A stretch of 32,054 bases of DNA from Szabonella alba. GTDB lineage: Bacteria > Pseudomonadota > Alphaproteobacteria > Rhodobacterales > Rhodobacteraceae. Below are positions 15,411 to 23,583 of the stretch, piece by piece. Numbering within the stretch: the first letter of the stretch is position 1; every line of letters starts with the position of its first letter. Below the pieces are notes generated by a model that worked only from the letters and a program-made list of their open reading frames with translations, had not been told where the DNA came from and searched no databases. The DNA lies in the NCBI RefSeq assembly GCF_016765775.1, contig NZ_JAESVN010000017.1:1-32054 (forward strand). Reading direction: 5' to 3'. A program made the translations under genes and the position numbers.

Positions 15411-15893
15411 ATGGACCGTATTCTGACCCTTGAAGACCAGCTGTGTTTCTCGCTTTACGCGACATCCATGGCGATCAACCGCCTGTACAAGCCGCTTCTG
15501 GACGGGATGGGCATCACCTATCCGCAATATCTGGTGCTGAATGTCCTGTGGGAGAAGGATGCCCGCAGCATCAGCGCAATCGCCACCCGGCTGGATCTGG
15601 AGCCAAGCACGATCACCCCGCTGGTCAAGCGTCTGGAGGCGGCCGGTCTGGTGCGCCGGGCCCGGCGGCTGGATGATGAGCGGGGCGTTCTGGTGACGCT
15701 GACCCCGCGCGGGCTGGCCCTGCGCGGCGAAAGCCGCTGTCTGGGCGAGGCGCTGTTTGCGCAGGCGGGCATGTCGGCGGAACGGATCATGGCCCTGAAC
15801 CGTGAGGTGCAGCAATTGCATCAGGCCCTGACCGATGGCAAGGGCGCCACGCGCGCAGGGCAGGGGCGTGATGCCGATCCCGGGGCACCATAG
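15411..15893 (+). CDS. ohrR: MarR-family organic hydroperoxide sensor-repressor OhrR
   Basis: This 160-residue winged-helix repressor has the OhrR signature at its N-terminus (LEDQLCFSLYA). Cys12 corresponds to the peroxide-sensing cysteine, and the tyrosines in RLYKPLL and TYPQY hydrogen-bond the cysteine in known OhrR structures. The recognition helix region is ISAIATRLDLEPSTITPLVK, and the wing is RRLDDERGVLVTLT. The start ATG at 15411 follows AGGTAAGG; the frame is open upstream but would run through the operator. The C-terminal ~20 residues (GKGATRAGQG...) are longer than usual and probably disordered. It should repress ohr, and itself, until oxidised. Confidence 0.92.
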   Translation: MDRILTLEDQLCFSLYATSMAINRLYKPLLDGMGITYPQYLVLNVLWEKDARSISAIATRLDLEPSTITPLVKRLEAAGLVRRARRLDDERGVLVTLTPRGLALRGESRCLGEALFAQAGMSAERIMALNREVQQLHQALTDGKGATRAGQGRDADPGAP

Positions 15894-16554
15894 CCGGGCG
15901 TCGGTGCCGGCCGCATTCCCGATCCCCCAGGGGACACTCAGCTCCGCATCGTCCTGAATCACGATGGCTCTGGCGGCCTCGCTTCAATCGTTCATCCGCC
16001 CCCGGCCCCTGCCGCGGCTTTCATAGGCGCGAGGCCGCACCATGGTCGGCAGATCCGCTTTGCCTCCATTCGCAATAAGGCGCGGAGCGGAGCCAACTAG
16101 CGAATTTATCCAGATGCCAATGATGTGCTACTGAATTTCAGGAGTATATATTGATCGGTCTGGTGATCTGCAGGTTCAACCTGATGAGCTTCAGGTGGTG
16201 CGGTATAGTAAGAGTAGAGCGGCAGTTTTCCTTTCTCGGGAGTGGTATCGAAAGAGGTCTAGGGTAGGTTGTCCTGTTGCTTTTGTCATTTTCGATGACT
16301 TGATTGCGCAAGTTTGAATAATGCGGTCGATGAATTGAAGCTAACAGCCTGACATTCTTGGATAGGGCAACTTCTTTCAAATCCTGATGTTTTGAGCTTA
16401 TCAATGCAAAAACCCTCTCCAGGAACTTTCTGGAGTCCTTTGCAGGTGCCGGAGGCTTGCGCATGCTGAAGGTGGAATTCTGACGGATCTTTGGCGGTTT
16501 TTCGGCAACTATTTGTTTGTTCCTCCAAGGCACCCGTAAGATGTAGGGAATGAT
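15894..16554. other. Long leader/intergenic region before the Hint-domain gene
   Basis: No gene is supported in 661 nt. The first ~220 nt are GC-rich like the neighbours; from ~16120 the base composition turns AT-richer and matches the downstream gene rather than the upstream one. A minus-strand frame (16138-16533) has no family likeness. GAGTATATATTG near 16142-16153 is a promoter-like AT tract. Confidence 0.4.
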
Positions 16555-17730
16555 ATGACATTCGAATTCGGTATCATCGGGTTCCCGAATATCAATGACA
16601 ATAATCTAATTCAGGGTGCGCTATCTGATATGACCGGGGACCCCGACACTTTCGTTGGGCGCCAGCTTTCTTTCTCATCCGTCGCAGATGGAATTGCGCA
16701 GACTGCAGATGGTGATTTCCCGGATGATGGTGGCGCAACTTTGACTGCGGCCCTGACCATCAATGGTGTAACCTACGACGCTGGAGCCAATATAGAGACG
16801 GATTGGGAGTTCATTACTGTCGATCCTGATACCGGTTATTATTTTCGTGTGACAGGTCTGTATATCTGGAACCAGCCGGTTGGCGTCAGTCTTTCCCGTG
16901 CCTGGGATGTGTCGACCGGGCAGTTTGTTGCCGGGCCATCGGGGGTATATGCTCCGGGAACAGTTCTGATCCATGTTGACGGGAATGATTTGGATGGCCC
17001 CCCGAATTTCAGACAGTTCACGACAGATACTGCCAGTTCGACCTATGGATCCCCGACGGGCATGCGCAATGATGCCACTCTTGGCCTGAGCAATGGGACA
17101 ATTACCTGTTTCGCTTCCGGTACGTTGATCAAGACGATTTCCGGTGAGGTTCCGATTGAATCCCTGTGGGTTGATGATCTGGTTCTGACAGTGGATCGGG
17201 GCTATCGGCCGATCCGTTGGATCAGATCGCGCAAGCTTGATTCCATGGATCTTCGCCTGAACCCGGATCTGCGGCCCATACGCATCCGTACCGGCGCTTT
17301 GGGAGGTGGGATGCCGGAACAAGATCTGATGATTTCTCCGCAACATCGGGTTCTTGTCAATTCTAGGATCGCCGAGAGCATGTTCGGAACCCGTGAGGTC
17401 CTGGTGGCCGCCCGGCAACTTCTGGTCATCGAGGGGATCGACGTCGCGGAGGATATCACTGAATTGGATTACTGGCACTTCCTGTTTGACGATCATGAGA
17501 TCGTCTTTTCAAACGGTGCGAAGACTGAATCGCTTTATACCGGGGCTGAAGCGCTCGAATCCATCGGGTCCGAGGCACGAAAGGAAATCTTCACCCTCTT
17601 CCCTGATCTTGAGCATCGCAATGTGGATGAAGGCCCGAGAAGTGCAAGGCCCATGATCCGGAGCCGCGATGGTCGCCGACTGGCCCAGCGCCATGTCAAG
17701 AACCAGATAAATCTGGGTTTGAATGGCTAA
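16555..17730 (+). CDS. Hint-domain protein (Hint_2 type)
   Basis: This 391-residue protein starts at the ATG at 16555 with AGGGA upstream. The first ~180 residues are acidic, Gly/Asp/Thr-rich and without Cys, with predicted beta structure. The Hint module follows, starting at Cys185 (CFASGTLIKT) and containing VPIESLWVDDLVLTVD-G and the SPQHRVLV block with His264. These are the self-processing residues of hedgehog/intein-type domains. The last ~60 residues are charged. Hint_2 proteins are abundant in Rhodobacterales and often carry adhesin- or RTX-like N-termini; they are presumed secreted and self-cleaving. No classical signal peptide is visible, so type I secretion is possible. Lower GC than its neighbours suggests transfer. 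The substrate or role is unknown. Confidence 0.8.
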   Translation: MTFEFGIIGFPNINDNNLIQGALSDMTGDPDTFVGRQLSFSSVADGIAQTADGDFPDDGGATLTAALTINGVTYDAGANIETDWEFITVDPDTGYYFRVTGLYIWNQPVGVSLSRAWDVSTGQFVAGPSGVYAPGTVLIHVDGNDLDGPPNFRQFTTDTASSTYGSPTGMRNDATLGLSNGTITCFASGTLIKTISGEVPIESLWVDDLVLTVDRGYRPIRWIRSRKLDSMDLRLNPDLRPIRIRTGALGGGMPEQDLMISPQHRVLVNSRIAESMFGTREVLVAARQLLVIEGIDVAEDITELDYWHFLFDDHEIVFSNGAKTESLYTGAEALESIGSEARKEIFTLFPDLEHRNVDEGPRSARPMIRSRDGRRLAQRHVKNQINLGLNG

Positions 17731-18087
17731 CTTCGGGATCTGGGCTTGGTGGCCCGTTCCTCGGGGTCGCCCGTCACTGCGGATCGGCGGTCCGCATTTG
17801 GCTCTGATCCGGGAATGCGCTCCCGCCGCGCAGGCGCATTGGCCTTGGACAAGGGTCCTGCAGTTGTGAATCCCGTCTGAAGCGTGCGCAGCATCCCGAT
17901 CCAGCGCAGGGGCCGGGCGGGCTGGACAAAGCATGCAGGGAATTCCACACCTTCGCCTGAATGTGGCTGCCTTCGAAACGGACGGTGACCGCAATCCTGC
18001 GCGACCGCCCTGCAGGGGCGGGCCCATCCGTCACCCTGCCGTTACCTTGGGCTGATACCCGCCTTGAAACCCATCAAGGAGGCTCCC
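17731..18087. other. Upstream region of the PhnD-like operon, no gene
   Basis: In 357 nt no frame with support is seen. CCGCCC-TGCA-GGGGCGG near 18004-18020 forms a short GC hairpin before the operon. No Pho-box-like repeat could be recognised by eye. Confidence 0.4.
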
Positions 18088-18969
18088 ATGAATTCTCTCG
18101 CCCGGATTGCGCTCACGTCCGCCATCGCCCTGTGCTCTGCAGGCGCTGCCACGGCGCAAAGCGTTGCAGACCTCTGCCCCTCGCCGCTGAAGATGGCCGA
18201 TACCGGCATCGAGGGCATGGGCGTTCTGGAAGAGGCCTTCGCCCCGTTCGCCACCGCGTTCCAGGAAGTGACGGGCGTCGAACTTGCGCTCTATTCGTTG
18301 TCGAACCGCACAGCTGCCGGTACTGCGCTGCAGTTTGACGAGGTCGATTTCGTCTTTTCCGGCCCCTCGGAATTCGTTCTGTTCCAGACCCTTGCGCCCC
18401 TCGATGTGCTGTTTTCCATCGAACGTCCCAGCTATGGGTCGTCTTTCGTCGTCAAGGCGGACAGCGACATCATGACCATGGCCGATCTCAAGGGCCGGAC
18501 TGTCGCGCTCAAGGATGTCGGTTCGACCTCGGGCCATATCTTCCCGACGATGATGATGGCGCGGGCGGGGCTTGATGTGGACAGCGATGTCAAGGTCGTG
18601 ATGGCGGGTGATGCCCGCATTCAGGTGCTGATCAATGGCGATGTCGACGCCATGGGCGGCGGCAACAAGGATTATGCCGCCGTGATGAAGCAGGATCCCG
18701 ATACCGAATACCGCCTGCTGGCCGAAAGCGGCCGCCTGCCGGGCGATCCGGTCATCATGCGCGCGTCGCTGCCGCAGGACTGCCGCGACGCCCTGCGCGC
18801 CACCATGTCAGCCAATGCCGACAAACTGTGGTCCGCGCTGACCGCGACCGAGAACAATGCCGAGAAATTCCTTGAGGATGACAGCTACATGTCCTTCGAG
18901 ACCGATCCGGCGGTCTATGACATGGTGCGCGAAGCCTATGATGTTGCCGGGATTGCCCTGGACGACTGA
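18088..18969 (+). CDS. Phosphonate/phosphite-type ABC transporter substrate-binding protein (PhnD-like)
   Basis: This 293-residue periplasmic binding protein has a clear signal peptide (MNSLARIALTSAIALCSAGA then ATA-QS). The start is the ATG at 18088 behind AGGAGG. The body has PhnD/Phosphonate-bd features. The YSLSNRTAAGTALQFDEVDF segment and FSGPSEFVLF shape the pocket; DLKGRTVALKDVGSTSGHIF is the classic Ser/Thr-rich anion-binding loop; GDVDAMGGGNKDY follows. These proteins deliver phosphonates, phosphite or related oxyanions to the permease. Which ligand is bound cannot be told from sequence. It is the first gene of a PhnDCE-order operon, separated from the ATPase gene by a strong hairpin. 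No C-P lyase genes are nearby, so the substrate may be something other than a classical phosphonate. Confidence 0.88.
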   Translation: MNSLARIALTSAIALCSAGAATAQSVADLCPSPLKMADTGIEGMGVLEEAFAPFATAFQEVTGVELALYSLSNRTAAGTALQFDEVDFVFSGPSEFVLFQTLAPLDVLFSIERPSYGSSFVVKADSDIMTMADLKGRTVALKDVGSTSGHIFPTMMMARAGLDVDSDVKVVMAGDARIQVLINGDVDAMGGGNKDYAAVMKQDPDTEYRLLAESGRLPGDPVIMRASLPQDCRDALRATMSANADKLWSALTATENNAEKFLEDDSYMSFETDPAVYDMVREAYDVAGIALDD

Positions 18970-18993
18970 CCCTTTTGCCATCTTGAAAAAAAC

Positions 18994-19022
18994 GGACGGC
19001 GCCCCGGGGGGGGGCGCCGTCC
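18994..19022 (+). terminator. Strong hairpin between the binding-protein and ATPase genes
   Basis: GGACGGCGCCCC (18994-19005) and GGGGCGCCGTCC (19011-19022) form a perfect 12-bp GC-rich stem with a 5-nt G loop, 25 nt after the phnD-like stop and 24 nt before the ATPase start. It is followed by TTGCTTGC and not a T-run. It likely stabilises the upstream mRNA or attenuates transcription, giving more binding protein than membrane complex. Confidence 0.7.
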
Positions 19023-19045
19023 TTGCTTGCAAAAGGAGCCCCCCC

Positions 19046-19858
19046 ATGCGCATGCCCGATGCCGCCAAACCGCCTGTCCTGCGCGCGCATGAGATTCATG
19101 TCCGCTTTGGCGCCCTGCATGTGCTGCGCGGCGTTTCCTTCGATCTGGCGCGCGGTGAAGGCGCGGTCTTGCTTGGCGCGAATGGCTGCGGCAAGTCGAC
19201 TTTGCTGCGCACCCTGAACGGGCTGGCGACGGTCGAGTCCGGCCGGGTCGACCTCAATGGCCGGACCATCACCGATGCGCCGTCTCGGGTGTTGCGCGCG
19301 GCGCGGCGGCAGTTGGGATATGTGTTCCAGCATTTCAACCTTGTGCCGCAATTATCGGCGCATCAGAATGTTCTGTTCGGGGCGATGGGGCAGCGGCGCT
19401 TTGGCGTGCTGAGCGTCGCCAATGCCTTTGCGCGGACCGAAGACCGCGAGCGGGCAATGCAGTGCCTTGAACGGGTGGGCCTTGCCGACCGCGCCACTCA
19501 TCGCCCCGCCGAATTGTCGGGCGGGCAGCAGCAGCGCGTTGCCATCGCGCGGATGCTGATGCAGGCGCCGCAGGTCGTGATCGCGGATGAGCCGATTGCA
19601 AGCCTTGACCCCAAGGCGGGCCGTGAGGTGCTGGAATTGTTGTGGAGGATTGTCGAGGAAGAGGGGCTGAGCCTGCTATGCACGCTTCACCAGCTTGATC
19701 TGGCGCAGGAATTCGGAAAGCGGATCATCGGAATGAAGGCCGGGCGCGTGGTCCTGGATGCCGCAAGCCCCGGGATCGACCGGGCCGATCTGGATGCGCT
19801 TTATCAAGGTGCGGTCCGGGTGGATGCCGCCCCGACACCCCAGGAGGCCGCGGCATGA
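19046..19858 (+). CDS. PhnC-like ABC transporter ATP-binding protein
   Basis: This 270-residue ATPase has Walker A GANGCGKST, the Q-loop in YVFQHFNLVPQLS, signature LSGGQQQRVAIA, Walker B VVIADEPIASLDP, and the H-loop in LLCTLHQLDLA. The FQHFNLVPQLSAHQNVLFGA stretch is typical of PhnC-type ATPases. The start is the ATG at 19046 behind AAGGAG; the frame runs further upstream only through the previous gene. Its stop overlaps the permease start by ATGA. It powers the importer formed with the permease and the binding protein. Confidence 0.9.
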   Translation: MRMPDAAKPPVLRAHEIHVRFGALHVLRGVSFDLARGEGAVLLGANGCGKSTLLRTLNGLATVESGRVDLNGRTITDAPSRVLRAARRQLGYVFQHFNLVPQLSAHQNVLFGAMGQRRFGVLSVANAFARTEDRERAMQCLERVGLADRATHRPAELSGGQQQRVAIARMLMQAPQVVIADEPIASLDPKAGREVLELLWRIVEEEGLSLLCTLHQLDLAQEFGKRIIGMKAGRVVLDAASPGIDRADLDALYQGAVRVDAAPTPQEAAA

Positions 19859-20652
19859 GCGCCCCGTCCCGCCACAGCCTGCCGCCGCGAATGCGCATGC
19901 CTTCGGCGCTGGCCTGGGTGCTGATGGTCACCTTCGCCGCCTTCTTCCTTCAGGGGCTTTACGGCGCCGAAGTCTCGGTTGACCGGTTGCTGCGGGGGGC
20001 CACGAATTTCGTGCGCTTCGTGTCGCTGGCAATCCCCCCCGATTTCGCCCGTTGGGAAACCATTGGCTGGGCCATGCTGGAAACGCTGAACATCGCAGTG
20101 GTTGGCGTGACCTTCGGCTGCCTTCTGTCGATTCCGCTGGCTCTGCTGGCCGCCCGCAACACCGCGCCGAACGGGGTGATCCGGTTCGTGGCGCGGCAGT
20201 TGATCGCCATTGCCCGGACCATCCCCGATCTGATCTGGGCGCTGATCTTCGTGGTGGCGGTGGGGCTGGGTCCACTGGCGGGAATTCTGGCCATCATCAT
20301 GGATACGGTCGGCTTTGTGGCACGGTTCTACTCCGAACGCTTCGAGGAGGTGCAGAAAGGCCCCGCCGAGGCGCTGACCTCAACCGGGGCGGGGCGTCTT
20401 TCGGTGATCGCCGGGGCGATCCTGCCCGAAAGCTTTGCCTCGATGACGGCAACCTCGCTTTACTCTGTTGAAAAGGCGATCCGCTCGGCGGTGACGCTGG
20501 GGCTGGTTGGGGCAGGAGGGATCGGGGTGGAACTGTCAACCGCAATGCGGCTGTTTCAATACGATCAGGCAGCGGCCATCATCCTTGTGGTTCTGGTGGC
20601 GGTGATCGGGTTTGAACAATTGTCATCGTCAATCCGCAAGCGGATCATCTGA
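19855..20652 (+). CDS. PhnE-like ABC transporter permease
   Basis: This 265-residue inner-membrane protein has about six hydrophobic segments (e.g. LNIAVVGVTFGCLLSIPLAL, IWALIFVVAVGLGPLAGILA). The cytoplasmic EAA-type coupling loop reads EALTSTGAGRLSVIAGAILP. The length and the GATNFVRF-IPPDF region near the start match PhnE. Only one permease gene is present, so it should act as a homodimer. It is coupled to the ATPase gene by an ATGA overlap. Confidence 0.88.
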   Translation: MSAPSRHSLPPRMRMPSALAWVLMVTFAAFFLQGLYGAEVSVDRLLRGATNFVRFVSLAIPPDFARWETIGWAMLETLNIAVVGVTFGCLLSIPLALLAARNTAPNGVIRFVARQLIAIARTIPDLIWALIFVVAVGLGPLAGILAIIMDTVGFVARFYSERFEEVQKGPAEALTSTGAGRLSVIAGAILPESFASMTATSLYSVEKAIRSAVTLGLVGAGGIGVELSTAMRLFQYDQAAAIILVVLVAVIGFEQLSSSIRKRII

Positions 20653-20743
20653 CCGCCGGACAGAACGGTACGACCCGCCGGTTGGGACTGCGGCAAACCG
20701 CCGATCCGCTATGGCCGGTTGCGATTTTCGGCTATGCCTGTCC

Positions 20744-20765
20744 GACAGTGGAATAGACCACTGTC
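20744..20765 (+). terminator. Hairpin after the PhnE-like gene
   Basis: GACAGTGG (20744-20751) and CCACTGTC (20758-20765) form a perfect 8-bp stem with a 6-nt loop, 92 nt downstream of the permease stop and 76 nt before the next gene. There is no T-run. Confidence 0.4.
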
Positions 20766-20840
20766 CCGGCCTTCCTCCTGGACAGGTTGAGGACCCAGAT
20801 ACCAACGCCGAATCCTTCCCCTTGCGGATGACCCGAACCG

Positions 20841-21779
20841 ATGCGCATCAGTGAACAATCCGACGGTTCCCCCTTGCCCGAAGGGCGCAAGGCGCAGGTG
20901 GCGGCCTTCGTGCAGCGCCATTTCACATGGCCCGGCAGTTTGCGGTTGCATGGCGCGGCCTTCGGTCTTGACCTCTTGCGCGCGCCTGCCAATGTCCTGC
21001 TGTCGCCGCTGCTTTTTCTGACGCGGATGCTGGCATGGTTGTGCCGCAGAATTGGGCTTGTCGCACTGTCAGGGTGGCTGATGCGGCGCAGATTGCTTTT
21101 GCGCACGGCGGTTTCGGCCCGCGTCGAGATTCTGATCCTGCGTGAGTTGCTGGCGGTGCCGCTGCCCCCCGATGCCGCCGGTCTTGACCAAGCGGCGCTG
21201 GGCCGGGCCCTGCTTGCCGCCCCTCCCTTGCGGGAACCGATCCGCCAGAGGGGCAGCCCTGCTGCTGCGCAGGCGATGTCGGACCGGATCCTTGACGCGA
21301 TTGCCGAATATTCCGGCACGCGCGCGGCGATGGCCGAATTCACCACCGCGCTTGTCATGCTGGCGCTTGGCGCGGCCGTGTTCCAGTCACTGACCCCGGG
21401 GGCGATGTCCATGGCGCCGGGTCTTGCCGGACAGATCGCGCAGCGCGCCGCCATTGCCGAATTTCCGCTGGGGCCGATGCTGGGCGCAGGGTGGTACAGT
21501 GTCTTTCCCATCGGCCCCTCGCCGAGGCTGATCGCGCTGACCATGGCCGGTCTGGTTTTGTTCGGTGCCGTGGTCGCCAGTTTCGCGGGCATGATTGCAG
21601 ATCCGGTTCAGGTGCGGCTGGGCATCCATCAACGGCGGCTCAACCGGCTTATGGCGGCTGTGGATGCCGAGATCGGGCACCAGCCCGAACAGCCCTTCGT
21701 GACGCGCGAGCATGTTCTGGTGCGGGTCTTCGACCTCTGGGACGCGGCCCTGTCGCTGTTCAGGGCCTTCCGCGGCTGA
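20841..21779 (+). CDS. Membrane protein of unknown function
   Basis: This 312-residue protein starts with a hydrophilic N-terminus, then a repeated Leu/Arg-rich stretch (LLRAPANVLLSPLLFLTRML AWLCRRIGLVALSGWLMRR). Two hydrophobic segments lie in the second half, near residues 168-190 (TTALVMLALGAAVFQSLTPG) and 230-255 (LIALTMAGLVLFGAVVASFA). The overall pattern, including FTWPGSLRLHGAAFGLDLLR early on, resembles an uncharacterised alphaproteobacterial family (perhaps DUF6635, from memory and unsure). It follows the PhnE-like gene by 188 nt with a hairpin between, so it may be a separate unit. The start ATG at 20841 has a weak ribosome binding site. No function is proposed. Confidence 0.65.
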   Translation: MRISEQSDGSPLPEGRKAQVAAFVQRHFTWPGSLRLHGAAFGLDLLRAPANVLLSPLLFLTRMLAWLCRRIGLVALSGWLMRRRLLLRTAVSARVEILILRELLAVPLPPDAAGLDQAALGRALLAAPPLREPIRQRGSPAAAQAMSDRILDAIAEYSGTRAAMAEFTTALVMLALGAAVFQSLTPGAMSMAPGLAGQIAQRAAIAEFPLGPMLGAGWYSVFPIGPSPRLIALTMAGLVLFGAVVASFAGMIADPVQVRLGIHQRRLNRLMAAVDAEIGHQPEQPFVTREHVLVRVFDLWDAALSLFRAFRG

Positions 21780-22036
21780 AATCGCTGCGGTGACGGCGTG
21801 AAGACAAGCCCGTCTGTGCCTGCCAGGTTGAAAAAAAGGCTGGAACACACCGGACCGCAGCAATGGCTGGGCACATGACGCCGGGCGAAGTCAACCGATA
21901 CAGGCGGCAGCCGACCGCTTGACCTTGCCCAAACTGCTGGTGGAGGGCGCATCAAACGGGACACAGAAGCCCAGAACGGGGCCATATTGCCGCAATCGCA
22001 TGATTTTAAAGCCAGTTCTGGCAACAATCTGGGAAG

Positions 22037-22081
22037 TGGTGAGCCGGACAGGATTCGAACCTGTGACCCGCTGATTAAAAG
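22037..22081 (-). other. Attachment site: 3' half of tRNA-Lys(UUU)
   Basis: Read on the minus strand it gives, in order, an anticodon loop CTTTTAA (22075-22081), a 3' anticodon stem, a 5-nt variable loop, a T-arm ACAGG-TTCGAAT-CCTGT, an acceptor strand CCGGCTC, then A and CCA. That is exactly the tRNA-Lys(UUU) 3' half. To the right the match stops at the anticodon loop and A/T-rich element DNA begins. This is the footprint of integration into a tRNA by a tyrosine recombinase. The CCA end faces the host (left), so the complete tRNA-Lys gene should be at the far, right-hand end of the element, also on the minus strand. Confidence 0.85.
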
Positions 22082-22201
22082 AAAAAATTCAACTGATTTT
22101 GTAAGGTAACGGAAGGGCACAGGATCGGCGCTAAAAGCCCTAGATTTTATTGGATAATTCTCTTATCAGGGTGTCGGGGCGGATCAAGCGGTTTCGTTCG
22201 G

Positions 22202-22237
22202 TGTTACCCCAAGCTGTTACCCCAAATGTTACCCCAG
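22202..22237 (+). repeat. Three direct repeats of TGTTACCCCA upstream of the integrase
   Basis: TGTTACCCCA occurs at 22202-22211, 22215-22224 and 22228-22237 if counted from the first base of each copy (the third begins at 22227/22228). The period is about one helical turn (12-13 bp) and the copies lie 15-50 nt before the integrase start and ~120 nt from the attachment site. They fit arm-type integrase or excisionase binding sites, or an integrase operator. Confidence 0.55.
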
Positions 22238-22251
22238 AGGACCATTTGATT

Positions 22252-23499
22252 ATGGCGAAGGCACTGACGACCAAGGCTGTCGAAGCGGCGAAACCTGATC
22301 GGGAACGGCGGTATGAACTCGCTGATCCGGCGTTTTCGGGCCTCTATCTCGTGGTTCAGAAGACCGGGGCGAAGTCCTGGGCGCTGCGTTATCGCTTCGG
22401 CGGGAAGTCGGTCAAGATGACCCTCGGCCGGTGGCCGATCATGGGGCTGGCCGATGCGCGGGCGGCAGCATCAAGGGCGATTGCCAAGATCGAGCATGGC
22501 GTGAACCCGGTGGAAGAGGCGAGGGCCGAGAAGGCCAAGAAAGAGGCCATCGACCGGAACACGGTGCAGGCGCTGGTCACTCAATTCGAAAAGCGGCACC
22601 TTCGGTCCCTTCGCAGCGGGGACGCGGTGCTGCGGCAATTCAACCTGCATGTCCTGCCGGTCTGGGGCGACCGGGATGTGCAGACCATCACAAAGCGCGA
22701 CGTGATCGAGCTTCTGGACGGCATCACCGATAGCGGCCGGGCCACCACGGCAAACCGGATCCGGGCCTATCTGTCGAAGTTCTTCAACTGGTGCGCCAGC
22801 CGTGACGTGATCGACGTGCCGCCCACCCTGACCGTCAAGGCGCCCGTGAAGGAACGAACGCGCGAGCGCGTCCTGTCGGATGACGAAATCCGCTGGCTCT
22901 GGCGGGCCTGCGATGCCGGGGGCTTCCCCTGGGGCGCCTTCGGCAAGCTGTTGCTGCTGACCGGCCAGAGGTTGGCCGAGGTCGCGGAAATGACCGATGC
23001 CGAGATTCGGGGCGATGTGTGGCAACTCGCATCGGCCCGCACGAAAAACGGGCGGGCGCATGATGTGCCGCTGTCCGGCGCGGCAACGGCTGCGCTGGCC
23101 GCGATTGAGCGCGTGGCGGATGAGGATGGCCGGGTGCGGTTTGTGTTCACCACGACCGGCACCAGTTCGGTGTCGGGGTTTTCAAGGGGCCGGGCCGGTC
23201 TGCACAAGGCGATGCAGGAGATCGCGGCGAAAGAGCGGGGGGAGCCGGTTGAGATTCCGCACTGGACCTTTCACGATCTGCGCCGGACCTGCGCCACGGG
23301 GCTTGCGCGGCTGGGCATTCCCGTGCGCGTGACAGAGGCGGTGCTGAACCATGTCAGCGGCACCGGCGGCGGCATTGTCGCGGTCTACCAGCGCCACGAC
23401 TATGCCGAGGAAAAGCGCCGCGCGCTGGATGCCTGGGCGGCCTTCCTGGCCGAGCTGGTCGAGGGCAAGGCCGGGAATGTGGTCAGGCTGCGGGGGTGA
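22252..23499 (+). CDS. int: P4-type tyrosine integrase
   Basis: This 415-residue integrase carries the N-terminal DUF4102 arm-binding domain (ALTTKAVEAAKPDRERRYEL ... GLYLVVQKTGAKSWALRYRF), a SAM-like core-binding domain (~100-190), and the catalytic domain. The catalytic residues are complete: Arg240 (LTGQRLAEV), His341 and Arg344 (HDLRR), His367 (VLNHVSG) and nucleophile Tyr379 (VYQRHDY). The ATG at 22252 (AGAGGA upstream) is preferred over 22150, because the extra residues would be encoded by the TGTTACCCCA repeats and are not conserved-looking. It lies ~170 nt from its attachment site, as usual. It catalyses integration into and excision from tRNA-Lys. Confidence 0.93.
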   Translation: MAKALTTKAVEAAKPDRERRYELADPAFSGLYLVVQKTGAKSWALRYRFGGKSVKMTLGRWPIMGLADARAAASRAIAKIEHGVNPVEEARAEKAKKEAIDRNTVQALVTQFEKRHLRSLRSGDAVLRQFNLHVLPVWGDRDVQTITKRDVIELLDGITDSGRATTANRIRAYLSKFFNWCASRDVIDVPPTLTVKAPVKERTRERVLSDDEIRWLWRACDAGGFPWGAFGKLLLLTGQRLAEVAEMTDAEIRGDVWQLASARTKNGRAHDVPLSGAATAALAAIERVADEDGRVRFVFTTTGTSSVSGFSRGRAGLHKAMQEIAAKERGEPVEIPHWTFHDLRRTCATGLARLGIPVRVTEAVLNHVSGTGGGIVAVYQRHDYAEEKRRALDAWAAFLAELVEGKAGNVVRLRG

Positions 23500-23547
23500 G
23501 GGCTTTCTTGACATGTGCGGGGTGTTCACTAAATGCTAAGGCCATAG

Positions 23548-23571
23548 GGTGACGAGTGGTCACCTGTCACC
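23548..23571. promoter_or_regulatory. Dyad GGTGAC-n5-GTCACC with extra half-site
   Basis: GGTGAC (23548-23553) and GTCACC (23559-23564) form a perfect 6-bp dyad with a 5-nt spacer. A third GTCACC copy lies at 23566-23571. They sit 12-36 nt upstream of the small ORF at 23584. The arrangement fits an operator for a toxin-antitoxin-like module or a phage regulator. Confidence 0.5.
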
Positions 23572-23583
23572 TGAGAACCCGCC

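Noticed and set aside
16138-16533. Minus-strand 131-codon frame before the Hint gene
   Set aside because: No recognisable domain and no ribosome binding site; more likely an open frame by chance in AT-richer leader DNA.
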